Source: Aquilaria yunnanensis
Taxonomy: Eukaryota; Streptophyta; Magnoliopsida; Malvales; Thymelaeaceae
Length of the DNA: 64,000 bases
Assembly (NCBI GenBank): GCA_039654915.1
Contig: CM077594.1
Location: 19,281,001-19,345,000, forward strand
Direction of reading: 5' to 3'
Shown here one piece after another: positions 48,261 to 58,820 of this stretch (its first letter is position 1; every line of letters starts with the position of its first letter). The translations under genes and the position numbers were made by a program. The notes beneath the pieces are model-generated. The model was given only the letters and a program-made list of their open reading frames with translations, searched no databases and was not told where the DNA came from.

Positions 48261-48489
48261 AATCCTAGAAGGCCATGCTCCATCTTTCTAGCCAGGTAAG
48301 CAGTTGCGATGCCCAAGTCCAATTATAGCAGCAGGGAGATCCAAGGCAATTAAAGGCAACAATTGGAAATGAGGATGTAATTGGCGATGTTGCACGATAG
48401 AAGCAATGGGAGACAACAGGTGACAAAAGATTACGAGAGATGAGATGAGACGGGAGGTAGGCATTGCGTGGCTCTCATCCATGTTTGGA

Positions 48490-49035
48490 GACAGCTTATC
48501 TTAGATAATTTTTTATGTTGATTTAGACACTTTTTAGATGTTATTTAGACACCTTTTTAACTTATTGTTTTCAGACATTGGTTTGTAAAGAAAAAAATTG
48601 TTTATGTATTTGGTTCAAACACTTTAACATATTTGTTCAAACACTTTTTTATTTTCATTTATGTACTTTAGCATATTGCTTCAGACACTTTTATTTTTTT
48701 GAAGATAATAAATTATTTACATATTACTCCATACACATTCATGTTTCGTGTAAAATATTTTTACATATTAATACAGACATTTTGACTTATTACTTTAGAC
48801 AATTTTACATTTTGCATATTACCTGAAGGGAATAAAATGTTTATATACTGTGTGATACGCTTTTACATACTTCTTCAGATACTTCTAGATATTCCTTTAG
48901 ACACTTTACAGTTTACATATTGCCAGAAGAAAACAAAATATCTATATACTATGTTATACATTTTCACATACTTCTTCGGACACTTTAATCTATTATTTTA
49001 GACATTTCCACATATTCTCTTTGATACTTTTCCAT
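48490..49035 (+). repeat. Degenerate tandem repeat with CTTCAGACACTTT subunits
   Basis: The phrase TTAGACACTTT/TTCAGACACTTT with an ACATATT spacer recurs more than ten times. A longer landmark (GAAG/AAAG followed by AATAAA and TTTATATA-like sequence) recurs near 48587, 48701, 48825 and 48926, giving units of about 100-125 bp. Confidence 0.75.
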
Positions 49036-49059
49036 TATTATTTTTTTTTTTTTTTGCAT

Positions 49060-49320
49060 AATCTGGAGTTATAGGTGACAGATTTGTAGGTCAACAATGA
49101 GGGCATGATCCGAATGTACACAACGATCGCGGACTATCAAAGAGGCCGGATCAAGAACCCGAGCGACAATCCGGAGGCAAAGGATGGCGAGCAATGACGA
49201 CATCTGGAGACGAGGCTGCAAGAATTTGGAGGTGGACGATGACAATGAGGTCTAGAGGCGTCAGCTAGGCGGTAAGGGGTGAGGGTAAGTTTTGGTCTAA
49301 AGGTAAATTAATAAATTTTT
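49060..49320. other. GC-richer interior segment of element C
   Basis: Contains CGATCGCGGACTATCAA and CCGGATCAAGAACCCGAG. It does not read as a recognised protein; possible captured genomic sequence. Confidence 0.3.
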
Positions 49321-49397
49321 CTATTGGGTTATGGGCTATATATAAGAAAATTAAATATACATTACTATGTTTAATTAGACATATGTCTATAATATAA

Positions 49398-49761
49398 TAC
49401 TTCCTTCATCCCATTTTAGTTGAAACATTTCTTTGGGCACGGAGATTAAGGTATATGTAATTTGTGTTATTTTTTTTAATTTTACCCATGAAACTAAAAT
49501 TAATTTTTTTGAAATTTTGTATGGTGGGAGTTTAAATAATGATTAAAAAAGAAAATATTCTTTTTTTGGATTTTGTACAGAGAGAGAGAGAGATTGAGTG
49601 AAGATTAAAAAAAATTATTAAATTTTGTGTAGTGAAAATTTAAATAGAGATAAAAAGGTAAATTAATTGTTTAATTTTTTTTTAAAAAATATATATATTT
49701 CAACCTTGTTTAGACATAAAAAAAAAACATATCTTTCAACTAAAATAGAAGAGATGGAGTA
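49398..49761. mobile_element. Stowaway-type MITE (Tc1/mariner) in the kinase promoter
   Basis: The ends are TACTTCCTTCATCCCATTTT on the left and TACTCCATCTCTTCTATTTT read from the right, followed by TAGTTGAAA on both sides. TA dinucleotides at both edges are the expected target duplication. Size (364 bp), AT-rich interior and CTYCCTYC-like ends are typical. It ends about 190 bp before the kinase start codon and so occupies the proximal promoter. Confidence 0.75.
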
Positions 49762-49948
49762 TAATAATTACAAGAGGGCGGGGAGGAGAAAGAGCAGAGG
49801 TAACAAAAAAAGAAAGGAAAGAGGAGGTGGAATCACATGCGTATTAGTTTGTTGTCTCTCGTCTGGGTCCTCTCCTCTTCTTCTTCCTCGCCATGATCTC
49901 TCTTTCCTCTTTTCCCATTTAATTCCTCTGTTTCGTCTATTTACCGCC
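49762..49948 (+). promoter_or_regulatory. Probable core promoter and 5' leader of the kinase gene, with an upstream ORF
   Basis: The stretch is GA-rich, then CT-rich (49855-49935), resembling the pyrimidine patch of plant core promoters. No TATA box is evident. If transcription starts in or before the CT-rich part, the leader contains a small upstream ORF, ATG at 49893 to TAA at 49920-49922 (nine codons, MISLSSFPI), ending 26 bases before the main ATG. Confidence 0.55.
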
Positions 49949-52900
49949 ATGGCTGACGACAAGGTGAGCTCTTGTTCTTTCTCCCCGTTTTTTGGTCCAT
50001 GGATGAACTTTTCTGCTCATCTCCATTTCTCGATTTTCTTTGAATTTGTCTTTCCTTTTGTGGCATTAGCTGTTAAAATTAGCTTTCTGTAGCTCGGAGA
50101 CGGTGGAAATGGAACTCTTTTTTTAATGGTTTTTGTTTTGGCTGCGGGTGTTGGTGGTGGGGGTACTTTTTTCCCCGGATTTCCTTATTTTCTGGGTCTT
50201 CGTTCAAATTATTTTTCCTTGTTTGGTCGATTTGGATTGTTCGAGAGCTGATACGGATGTTTTGCGGCGATGTGGTTTCGATCCGTGGTTCCGCGTTGCA
50301 TTTTGACCTTTTTGACTTGGTTTCGGGCTCGTTCTTTTGGAAGAAATCCTGCAATCTGTTTTTGATTTGGCTGATCCAGCTCGGGTGGACCTTGTCTTGG
50401 TCTCAGCGAAGCCTTTTTGTTCTGATGATGGTCATGAAATGATGCTTTTGGCTACTTTAAAGTTGATCCGGTCTTTTTTGTGTGAATATGGGTTGATTCA
50501 TTTAGGTTTCTTTAGCTGTTCCAGTTAAATTGCTGGTGGTTCTTAAATCTGGGACTTGCGGTTCAATTTCCTCAAATTATTTGATTTTGTTGCCCTTTTT
50601 TTAGGAAATGGCTGCTCCTGTTGTTGATGGGAATGATCCAGTGACTGGTCATATAATTGCCACAACTATTGGAGGCAAAAATGGAGAGCCTAAACAGGTA
50701 TGTCTCTTCTCTTATTGTGTGCTATCTGTTCACTGTTTCACTGATAGTGCCAGCATCAATCTCAACTATTTCTCCGGTTTAATTACATGGATGCCCGTTA
50801 TCCTGTATCAGACTATCAGTTACATGGCAGAGCGTGTGGTGGGAACTGGATCATTTGGAATTGTTTTCCAGGTATGTAGATGTAGTTGCTCTCTGATGCT
50901 ATCCCTTTCTAACTTGCTTTTTGGAATGCTTATTCTCTCTGTTTCAGGCAAAATGCTTGGAAACTGGAGAGACCGTGGCCATAAAGAAGGTTTTGCAGGA
51001 CAGAAGATATAAGAACCGGGAGCTGCAGCTGATGCGTGTGATGAATCACCCCAATGTTATTTCACTGAAACATTGTTTCTTTTCCACAACAAGTAAAGAT
51101 GAGCTCTTCCTTAACTTAGTTATGGAATATGTGCCAGAGAGCATGTACCAACTTTTAAAACATTACAGCACTGCAAACCAAAGAATGCCGCTAATCTATG
51201 TTAAACTCTATACATACCAGGTATGGTGGCTGCTGCATTTGTGTTTTTTGTGTAGTTCATTACCTCGTCTAAATTAGTTATTTCTTTCAGATTTTCAGAG
51301 GGCTAGCATATCTCCATAATGTTGCTGGAGTTTGTCATAGAGATTTAAAGCCTCAAAATCTTTTGGTATATTTTCCTCGTTTTCTTGATGCTTCAGTTTG
51401 ATAGTTGGCTTCTACTAAACAAATTTTCCACCTTGTACAGGTTGATCCTCTAGCTCATCAAGTCAAGATCTGTGATTTTGGAAGTGCAAAAGTACTAGTA
51501 AGTGACCTTTCATGCTTAGTTTATTTTGTATAAAAGAAGCTTAACATGTTTGGTTGATCAATTTTCTTTTTTCTTCTTTCCCAGGCATGTTGGTAACTGT
51601 TCTCATTGAGTGTTGGTTTAGAAAGTTTTAGATGACAAGTTAGTCATAAGTTGACTGCTACTCGGTTGTAGATTATTTAGCTTAATTATGGATCGGAACT
51701 TTTGATTGCATCAAAGTGTGGTCATAGCAATAGTTTACATTTTCTTTGGTCTGACTTTCTAGCTTTTTCTTACTTCTGATTTGTCATGAATGCTTTGTGA
51801 TGCTGGCTTAAAGCTCTCTTTTTTGACAGACTGTAAGAGCTTGAATTCTTTTCTAGCCATTACTTAATTTGTTGAATATGCTTGAGCTATTTAATTCATT
51901 CATGCTCATTCTTTATTATGTTGCTTTTGGATTTGTTGGTGATTGATATGATCAGGTCAGAGGGGAAGCAAACATTTCATACATATGTTCACGTTTCTAT
52001 AGAGCCCCGGAACTCATCTTTGGAGCCACAGAGTATACGACATCAATTGACATCTGGTCTGCTGGTTGTGTTCTAGCTGAGCTTCTACTTGGCCAGGTGC
52101 CTGTTCTAGTTTGCCTTTAAAGATTCTGCTTCATAGCATAGTGCAAATATGTTTTGGTTGCAGCTAATGTTTTACAATTACCTACTTTTAGCCTTTATTT
52201 CCTGGAGAAAATGCAGTGGATCAGCTTGTGGAGATCATCAGGGTACGCTTTGCTGAATAACACCCTTAATTTTTGCAGCCTATCAAGTAGTTTTACTTGG
52301 TTCTCATCACTTGGAACCATAAATCTTAACTTTTCTTTTTCCTATAGGTCCTAGGAACACCAACTCGTGAAGAAATTCGTTGCATGAATCCTAATTATAC
52401 GGATTTCAGATTTCCACAGATGAAAGCACATCCTTGGCACAAGGTTAGTTGTCATCTTATGGGTTGGAACATCAAACATGGTTGTCAATATATTTTAAAC
52501 GTAGCAGCTAAGAGGCATAGTTCGTGATGAGTTATACATGTTGTCAAGTGTTTGCTAGAATTTACTAGACAGCCTCTTTGTGGCCTGTTTCTTTAATTTG
52601 ACATTGTTATGGGGATGCATCCTGTTAATTTCTCATTTAAGTGATTGTCTTGGCATTCAGATTTTTCACAAGCGAATGCCTCCGGAAGCAATTGATCTTG
52701 CATCACGACTATTGCAGTACTCACCAAGTCTGCGCTGTACAGCGGTAAATTACCATATTTTCCCATTCCATTTCCCTACTTTCATATCTATCCATTTTCT
52801 CCTTTCCCAACTTTGCATTCTTATGTCATCCATATTGCTACTGATGCACAAACTGGTTTTTCTAATACCTTTACATGTGGCTTTCACAGCTTGAAGCTTG

Positions 52901-53514
52901 TGCACATCCTTTCTTCGATGAACTCCGTGAACCTAATGCTCGCCTGCCAAATGGCCGCCCTTTACCCCCTCTCTTCGATTTTAAACAGGAAGTAAGCCTG
53001 TTTATTTGAGATTTTACTTTCAGTTCGTATCATGGGGACTTGTGTTGATGTTTGAGGAAAATTTGCTTAGAATGTTTATTGTTATCTGCATGTCTCTCAT
53101 CTGTGCTATAATCTGCGTTCAAGAATCAAGTTGCATTGTTGCAAGTATAACATAACCGAGTGTTGATGTATGTTAAACTAGCCATCATATACTAACCAGA
53201 AATAAGATGCCTCTGCCTTGTCTTGTTTGATTCTCACACAGAGACCCTGGTGGGGGTTCTGTCATAATAGAATTGGAATTTGTCTGAGCGTTGCTTCATT
53301 AAATAGGTTAACTGGAGCTGATTCTTCATTCTTCTGCATAGTCACTTTATTCCCTAAGTCTTGGATGTTTGCTAAATTTTTGTTGTCTTGGTTGCAGTTG
53401 TCTGGGGCTTCACCAGAGCTCATCAATAAGTTAATACCCGACTATGCAAGAAGGCAAATGGGGCCACGTTTTATGCATCTTGCTGTAACATTGGGTCACT
53501 GGGTGGCAAATTGA
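49949..53514 (+). CDS. Shaggy/GSK3-type protein kinase, BIN2 group (12 exons, 387 aa)
   Basis: A serine/threonine kinase that in this group represses brassinosteroid signalling by phosphorylating BZR-type transcription factors. Exons: 49949-49963, 50605-50697, 50812-50871, 50948-51220, 51291-51365, 51441-51497, 51956-52096, 52192-52242, 52348-52443, 52661-52744, 52890-52991 and 53398-53514. All are in phase 0 with GT-AG introns. The protein starts MADDKEMAAP. Visible features are the Gly loop GTGSFG (47-52), ATP-binding Lys69, HRDLKPQN (163-170), DFG (184-186), activation-loop Tyr200 in ISYICSR, and the TREE motif (261-264), all at the numbering used for Arabidopsis BIN2. Family members are about 380 aa. 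This one carries seven extra residues (LGHWVAN) after HLAVT, probably from loss of the original stop. All catalytic residues are intact and the gene looks functional. Nomenclature within the group (AtSK21/22/23) cannot be settled by eye. Confidence 0.95.
49964..50604 (+). other. Intron 1 of the kinase gene (641 bp)
   Basis: It begins GTGAGCTC and ends TTTTTTTAG. It is T-rich and free of transposons. Positions 50164-50423 are the source of the duplicated segment at 11135-11394. Open frames in it are not coding. Confidence 0.85.
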
Positions 53515-53940
53515 TGTTGGTAGTCTATATGGGGTGCAAAGGTGAACTATCTTCAGGTTACGGCCATGGGTGAGGTCAGTCATGCTCATCATCAGGCTCC
53601 CTGTGTGGTCCGGCAGCACCTTCATGGTGAATTTCCTGCCCACCTGGTTCTGATGTCCCTTTCTCACGAGCGAAAGAAGTGCCTTCTTATTGTACATGTC
53701 TGATATTAAAGATAAGACTCATCAGTAAGCTGCTAGCGGCAGGAACGCCGAGAAGTGTACTTATGGCTAGGCGGGAGGATCCTCATAAAACTGCAGACAA
53801 AGGGATGCCTAGTGGTTTTTGGGTTTGATTTACTTGCATGTATTTTGTACCTGTGGATCTTTTTTGGCGACGGACTTACAAAAACCTGCAGACCAAGTGT
53901 TCCTATTTGCTGTTTGTAGAAAGTAATATTATTGCTCTCA
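53515..53940 (+). other. Probable 3' untranslated region of the kinase gene
   Basis: Follows the TGA at 53512-53514. The ancestral stop was probably at the codon now reading TTG (53491-53493). The region remains GC-balanced up to about 53900, after which AT content rises. GTAATATTATTG near 53920 is a plausible polyadenylation region. A minus-strand frame (53431-53697) is a composition shadow. Confidence 0.5.
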
Positions 53941-54418
53941 CCTTATTCACTGTTCCCTTCTTGCATCACCATCTGGCCTTCGTTAGAATGAGGATTGTTT
54001 AGCTACATAACGGGAGGTGGTTCTTTGTTCCCTTGACACTTGAAGGGACTTCGTCTTATTATTTCGGTTTTAACACAAAATCGTTATCTTTATGGGATAG
54101 GTAAGGCGAAGAGGAGAAATGAGGAAAAGCATTTGGAAACTGGGATCCGATGTGTGTTTGAACTGTGAAGTGATGGGCATGGTGAGAAAGGAAAAAGGTT
54201 AGAGATTCCAATCAACCAGTCCCAGGAGTTAAGGGCCATTAAGTCAAAAGAAGTAGAAGAAGATGTGCCAAAGCCCTAAAAGGCTACCATGTGGACATCA
54301 TTGTGTTGGCTCTTGGCTTTCTTGGCCAAAAAAGAAAAACCCTCCTTATAATGCAAAGGAAAACATTTGCTGCTTCTTCAGTGTCTCTTTTCTTTCCCCT
54401 TAAATTGCATCTTTGCAT
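53941..54418. other. Intergenic sequence downstream of the kinase
   Basis: No gene or repeat was recognised. Confidence 0.4.
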
Positions 54419-54600
54419 CTAAAAGTTTGGTACAATGGTCACTTTAGTATCCATGAGGGTTGTTCCTGCTCTGAGGGCCATAGTTCAAGTCTCTCCAGAG
54501 GCAAAAAAACTCACCTGAACCTCAATTTCTCTCCCTTAATCCTTATAATGCTTTGTATCGTATTGTATTCTGAGTACAAACAAAAAAATTGTATATCTGT
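54419..54600 (+). mobile_element. tRNA-derived SINE (probable)
   Basis: TGGTACAATGG (54428-54438) fits the RNA polymerase III A box (TRGYNNARNGG), and GTTCAAGTC (54483-54491) fits the B box, about 45-55 bases downstream as in tRNAs. The element continues with TCCAGAGGCAAAAAAACTC and ends after a GTATCGTATTGTATTCT stretch, as short plant SINEs with T-rich tails do. It does not fold into a full tRNA. Target duplications were not identified. Confidence 0.55.
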
Positions 54601-55684
54601 GCCTAGAAATAACTCCTGTGGTAATTAATATAGGGTGTTTTACTCATTTATGAACAATAGAAATCACACCTCCAAACTTCTTATGTTAACCAATTATCAT
54701 TAATATCTTTTCCCCAATTTCTATTTGCTAATCTGTGAATCTCTTGAGCCTTCATTTACATTGTCAAGACATTAAGCTCCTCCCTAAAATATTTCATTTT
54801 TAATTTTTCGTAAAACCAATAAATGTTGTGAGACATAAGTATATTATATATTTTTTTCAAGATTACTCTTGAGAAGTAATACAATTACTTTTAAATCATT
54901 CAAAAAAAAAAATAGAAACAATGGCACTAGTTTTGAATAAAAAGTCCAAAAATCCACCTAACAATGCAGATTTTAGAATGAAATTATTATCAACACGGAA
55001 GCTTGAAATCTAGTTCAAATTTGGTATTTCTTCTCCCTTGTTTCCTAACACCTTTAAGTTACTTATTAGGCAACATTTGAAAGCTGTATAAGTAAAGATA
55101 ACAAATATTTTGAAACATTTTTGTAAAAGTGATAACATTTTGAAATGGAAAAAGTACTAAACATCTTGTTTCATCGAAATAAATAAATAAAGTTCTTTGC
55201 TAACTAGTGAAAAGGCCAAAATATATGGAACCAATTCTGACCGCTCAATAACCTACTCAAGATAATTTGACGATAACCTGAAAACCAGAGGTCGTAAATT
55301 TAAAAAAAAAAAAAAAACCCAAGATTGGGGTGAGAATACATTTTACCCCTTTTTATTTCTAAAGGCTACAGTTTAACAGCTGAAGTTGTACTGTCATTAA
55401 TACTGGTAAGGCAAAAAAAAAAATAATTACTTTACGTTTAAGAGTAAAATTTCATAATTTAAACTATCAACAAATTGCCAATTTTTCTTAAAAAAAATAA
55501 TTTCATTCCAATCAATAGTAGCTCATACGTCATCTACAACAAGTGACATAAATCACTTAACAAGAATAAGAACATAATAGGCCATCTAATAGATCATTAA
55601 TGTCATCTCTGCGACATCGAGTGTAAAGGAAAATAGTCCGAACAAAACCGGTACCCTTCCATCCAAATCATGATGCACATAAAA
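54601..55684. other. AT-rich intergenic sequence
   Basis: No coding region. An A-run lies near 55300-55315. Confidence 0.4.
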
Positions 55685-55926
55685 TATTCTCCTGCTGTCC
55701 TATTTTTTTTGTTTGCTTCATTTGACTTTATCGCTAGTTTGGTATGAATTTATTTATATTATTATTTATAAAAAAAATTAAAAAAATATGTATTAGAAAT
55801 TATAGATTTTTATTTATCATTCATATATAAAATTTTTTTATTTATATATTAAAATGTTAAAAATAAAATATTATAAATTAATTACTGAAAAGTAAATGAT
55901 ACAAAAAATTTATTACAGAGGGAGTA
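55685..55926. mobile_element. Second Stowaway-type MITE
   Basis: The left end TATTCTCCTGCTGTCCTATT and the right end read backwards (TACTCCCTCTGTAATAAATT) agree at TA-CTCC-CTGT and further in (TTTTTTGT, TCATTT-ACTT). TA at both edges fits the target duplication. Length is 242 bp with an AT-only interior. Confidence 0.65.
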
Positions 55927-56960
55927 TGATTTAAAATTAGTTAGAAAAAACTCCGATCTAAAACTCAATCTATAATGTGACAAATACAAATTTGAAAGAA
56001 AAAAACACAAAAGATAAGAACTTAAAAACTAATTCCTAATAGATCCACCTGTCTACATCTGATCAACAACAACTGCTTCAATCACCCCTTTACAAATCAC
56101 GAGTATTGATCATCTTTTTCTGGGAGGCCCCCAAATCCGAGTGAAGTTGGAGAAATAGGGAAATTTTTGGTAATTTAGACTATCAACTACTGTCAGATTA
56201 TTTTAAACATTTTAGATTCACTCAAGGACATTTATTAAATGGCTTAAATTGGGATTTGGAAAGTTAACAACAAACCTACATGGAATAAAAATATATATTC
56301 ACATGCAGGGAAAAACTGCATTTTTTAAATAGAAGTAGCAGAAAGTATTTTCAACTGAATGTTGGGGTTTTTGTTGACAATATTCCAAATGCACATGACC
56401 ATTAAGCCCATCTTCCCCCACTTCATTACAAAAACTGAGAGTACAATTCTTGTCAATAACTACTAAATATTGACCTGAACCAAAGTGTTTCTGTCTGACG
56501 ATGTGAAAGTGAAGCGACTAGAGGGGCTGGAAACACAAAAAGTTTGCCTATCACTTAACTAATGTCGGACACTACAAATTGGCGTCGGGCTAGTAGACGG
56601 TAAACTATTAATAGCGAATTCGTTTTAACTTAAATTAATTTAATTTAGAGTAATTTATTTTTATGTTTATATTTTTTTTACTTGAAATTAATTTTATTTA
56701 AAAGTTAATATTATTTAGATAAAATAATTCATTGATTGTAAAATTTTTATAATACTATTAATTTTTTATAAAAATTTTTTAAATATTAAAAAAAAATTTC
56801 ATAGAAATTTAAAAACATTATAAAAATTTTGTTTCAAATGGATTATTAAACCTATATAATATTGGCTTTCAAATGAAATTGGTTCTACGTGAAAAAGATT
56901 TAAAATTATTTTAGATTAAGTTGACTTAAGTTAAAATGAATTTAGTTAAATCTCTTACGA
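55927..56960. other. AT-rich intergenic sequence before the Pack-MULE
   Basis: No coding region. The last part (56620-56940) is almost pure A/T. Confidence 0.4.
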
Positions 56961-56970
56961 TTTTTATAGT

Positions 56971-57290
56971 GGGTAAAATCCACCGGGGGTCACCTACCTT
57001 ATTTTTTTGTCCTAAACGGATACCTTACCTCTTATCGCGTGTCCTATCTGGGTACTTTCCGTTGATTCCATCGTTAAGTCTAACAAAAATTGCTGACGTG
57101 GCATTAATTAATGCTACAATAAACGTAAAATAATAACTTTGGACCCTAAACTTTTCTAATAACTAATTTTAACCCTTAAACCTCCACCAAAATCATTTTA
57201 GCCACCGTCAACCTCTTCCTCTGTCGCCCACCATCCCAACCGCCCTCGACCTCTACGTCGTCCTCCCCGTCCTCCGCAGTATCCTCCAAT
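56971..57290 (+). repeat. Left terminal inverted repeat of the Pack-MULE
   Basis: Matches 58471-58820 on the other strand with only scattered mismatches apart from a deletion of about 30 bp. The inner end is CCTCCGCAGTATCCTCC. It is followed by a Ser-codon-rich CCGATTCATCCTC tract (57290-57430) that repeats parts of itself. Confidence 0.9.
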
Positions 57291-57569
57291 TTGTCCTCCG
57301 CAGCTTTCGATTCATCCTCTGCAGTGTCTTCCCCGTCCTCCGATTCATCCTCAACGTCCTCCCTTTGCCGTCGCCCCCAACATCTCCCTTCGCCGCCCCT
57401 CGATCTCTCCCTCTGCCGCGCTTTACCTCTCTCTCTGCCACCATTGACCTCTTCTCCATTTCCTACATATCAAAGTCGCGTCCCCGGCTATTTTTTCACC
57501 ATTTGTTTGCCTCCCTCCCAACCGAAAACGCATCCTGAATCTTCTCTGATCGCCAAATCTAGCGAACAA

Positions 57570-57656
57570 ATGGCGGCAGCGGCGGCGCCCGATCACTTGT
57601 TCAGCCTGAGGAACAACTTCTACCTCGGCGCATATCAAGCCGCCATCAACAGCGAA
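57570..57656 (+). pseudogene. Coatomer epsilon-subunit (epsilon-COP) 5' gene fragment
   Basis: From ATG at 57570 the frame reads MAAAAAPDHLFSLRNNFYLG, then AYQAAINSE. This is the N-terminus of plant epsilon-COP, a component of the COPI coat that acts in Golgi-to-ER transport. About 50 bases upstream look like its 5' leader. After codon 29 the match stops at the 34-bp junction repeat. The open frame starts far upstream (57291) in the Pack-MULE sequence and ends at 57725, so any product would be a chimera and not epsilon-COP. Confidence 0.82.
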
Positions 57657-57687
57657 AGTCCGATGGTCCACCAATGGTCTTTAATTC
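57654..57687 (+). repeat. 34-bp junction direct repeat, copy 1
   Basis: Begins GAAAGTCCGATGGTCC and ends AATTC. It lies at the boundary between the epsilon-COP and PPR fragments and is identical to 58417-58450 except for one T/C difference. Confidence 0.93.
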
Positions 57688-58464
57688 GTCGTTGTATAGC
57701 GCGATTCTTTCGTCGTCGTCTCTAGCCAATGAACTGAATCACTTTAAAGAAGTCAAGCACGCTGAGAAAGTTCACGCTTTTTTTTTCCTCCATTTTTTTG
57801 GCTCTGTGACCGTAATTTTCTCTTCATATCGCAATGTTTTCCACAGCTTCACTTTCTCGCCTTTGCTCTTTACATTTTCTCTTTTTCGCTCCCATCACCT
57901 GATGATTCACCGCCATTCTCACCAACTCGCTCTTTCCTGGTCTCCTTTCTCGATTCTACGTTCGTGCCGCAACCTCAAATCTCTGAAACAAGCTCATGCT
58001 TCTTTGTTGGTTTCCTCCGCAGTTCAATCCGATTACGGTTCTGTCGCCTCCAAGCTCGGTTCTTTGTATATGCATTTCAATGATCTCGAAAGTGCCGTTT
58101 CCGTGTTCGACTCCTTGCAAGAACCCAGTACGATGGTATGGAATTTGATTATAGAAGCTCATGTTGAATCGGGCCATATTCCCGAAGCCTTTTCGTTTTA
58201 TAGGAAGATGAGACGAATTGGGGTCGAGTCCGATCACTTCACGTTCCCGATAATGAACAGGGCTGTTCTGTTGATTGATGAGGGTGTTTTCTGGGAGAAA
58301 TCGTCCATTGTGTTGCACTGAAATCGGGGTTTGAATCAGACTTGTATTTCGCCAACACCATGATGGAGGTCTTTATGAAATACAGTTGGCTGTGGGATGC
58401 TCACAAACTGTTTGATGAAAGTCCGATGGTCCACCAATGGTCTTCAATTCTCGGAGCAACGTGA
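57688..58464 (+). pseudogene. PPR-protein gene fragment in the Pack-MULE
   Basis: The frame from 57674 reads FSILRSCRNLKSLKQAHASL, then GSLYMHFNDLESAVSVFDSL, PSTMVWNLIIEAHVESGHIP and EAFSFYRKMRRIGVESDHFT. These are the repeating helical pairs of a PLS-type pentatricopeptide protein (organellar RNA binding). Near 58292 a small indel shifts the frame. The next frame continues VHCVALKSGFESDLYFANTM and DAHKLFDE to a TGA at 58462-58464. The fragment covers about the first 220 codons of the parent and ends at the second 34-bp junction repeat. Confidence 0.85.
58417..58450 (+). repeat. 34-bp junction direct repeat, copy 2
   Basis: Same sequence as copy 1 (one base different). It lies at the end of the PPR fragment, so the two copies frame the PPR segment. 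Confidence 0.93.
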
Positions 58465-58470
58465 GAAACT

Positions 58471-58820
58471 AATCGGAGGATACTGCGGAGGACGGGGAGG
58501 ACGACGTAGAGGTCGAGGGCGGCTGGGATGGTGGGCGACAGAGGAAGAGGTTGACGGTGGCTAAAATGGTTTTGGTGGAAGTTTAAGGGTTAGAATTAGT
58601 TATTAGAAAAGTTTAGGGTCCAAAGTTATTATTTTACGTTTATTGTAGCATTAATTAATGCCACATCAGCAATTTTCGTGAGACTTAACGATGGAATCAA
58701 CGGAAAGTACCCAGATAGGACACGCGATAAGAGGTAAGGTACCTTGATAGGACAATTTGAAGGTAAGGTACCCGTTTAGGACAAAAAAATAAGCTAGGTG
58801 ACCCCCAGTGAATTTTACCC
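58471..58820 (-). repeat. Right terminal inverted repeat of the Pack-MULE
   Basis: The fuller of the two terminal repeats. It retains the block around 58740-58770 that is deleted on the left. It ends GTGAATTTTACCC at the target duplication. Confidence 0.9.

Larger units (their letters stand above)
47876..49395. mobile_element. Probable terminal-repeat element C carrying a DUF617 fragment (about 1.5 kb)
   Basis: AACATATGTCTAATTAGACA on the left and the reverse complement of the right end (GACATATGTCTAATTAAACA) agree over about 18 bases, then diverge. ACATATGTCTA is also present as a direct repeat just outside, and because the motif is near-palindromic, terminal repeat and target duplication cannot be told apart. 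The interior has a host-like coding fragment, a tandem repeat block and a GC-rich stretch, the composition expected of a gene-capturing element. Confidence 0.45.
56971..58820. mobile_element. Pack-MULE carrying epsilon-COP and PPR gene fragments (1,850 bp)
   Basis: The element starts GGGTAAAATCCACCGGGGGT and ends with the near-perfect inverse (AATTTTACCC). A perfect 10-bp target duplication, TTTTTATAGT, lies at 56961-56970 and 58821-58830. Inverted repeats run about 320 bp on the left (to about 57290) and 350 bp on the right (from about 58471). The left copy has lost about 30 bp (a CAAATTGTCCTATC block present near 58745). Terminal repeat length, 10-bp duplication, no transposase and host gene pieces inside define a Pack-MULE. 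High similarity of the two ends suggests recent activity. Confidence 0.92.

Noticed and set aside
49667..50092. A 141-codon frame spanning the kinase start.
   Set aside because: It crosses the MITE, the leader, exon 1 and intron 1 in a different frame from MADDK, and the exon structure clearly uses the ATG at 49949.
53431..53697. A minus-strand frame overlapping the kinase last exon.
   Set aside because: It lies opposite conserved coding sequence and the 3' untranslated region and has no domain pattern.
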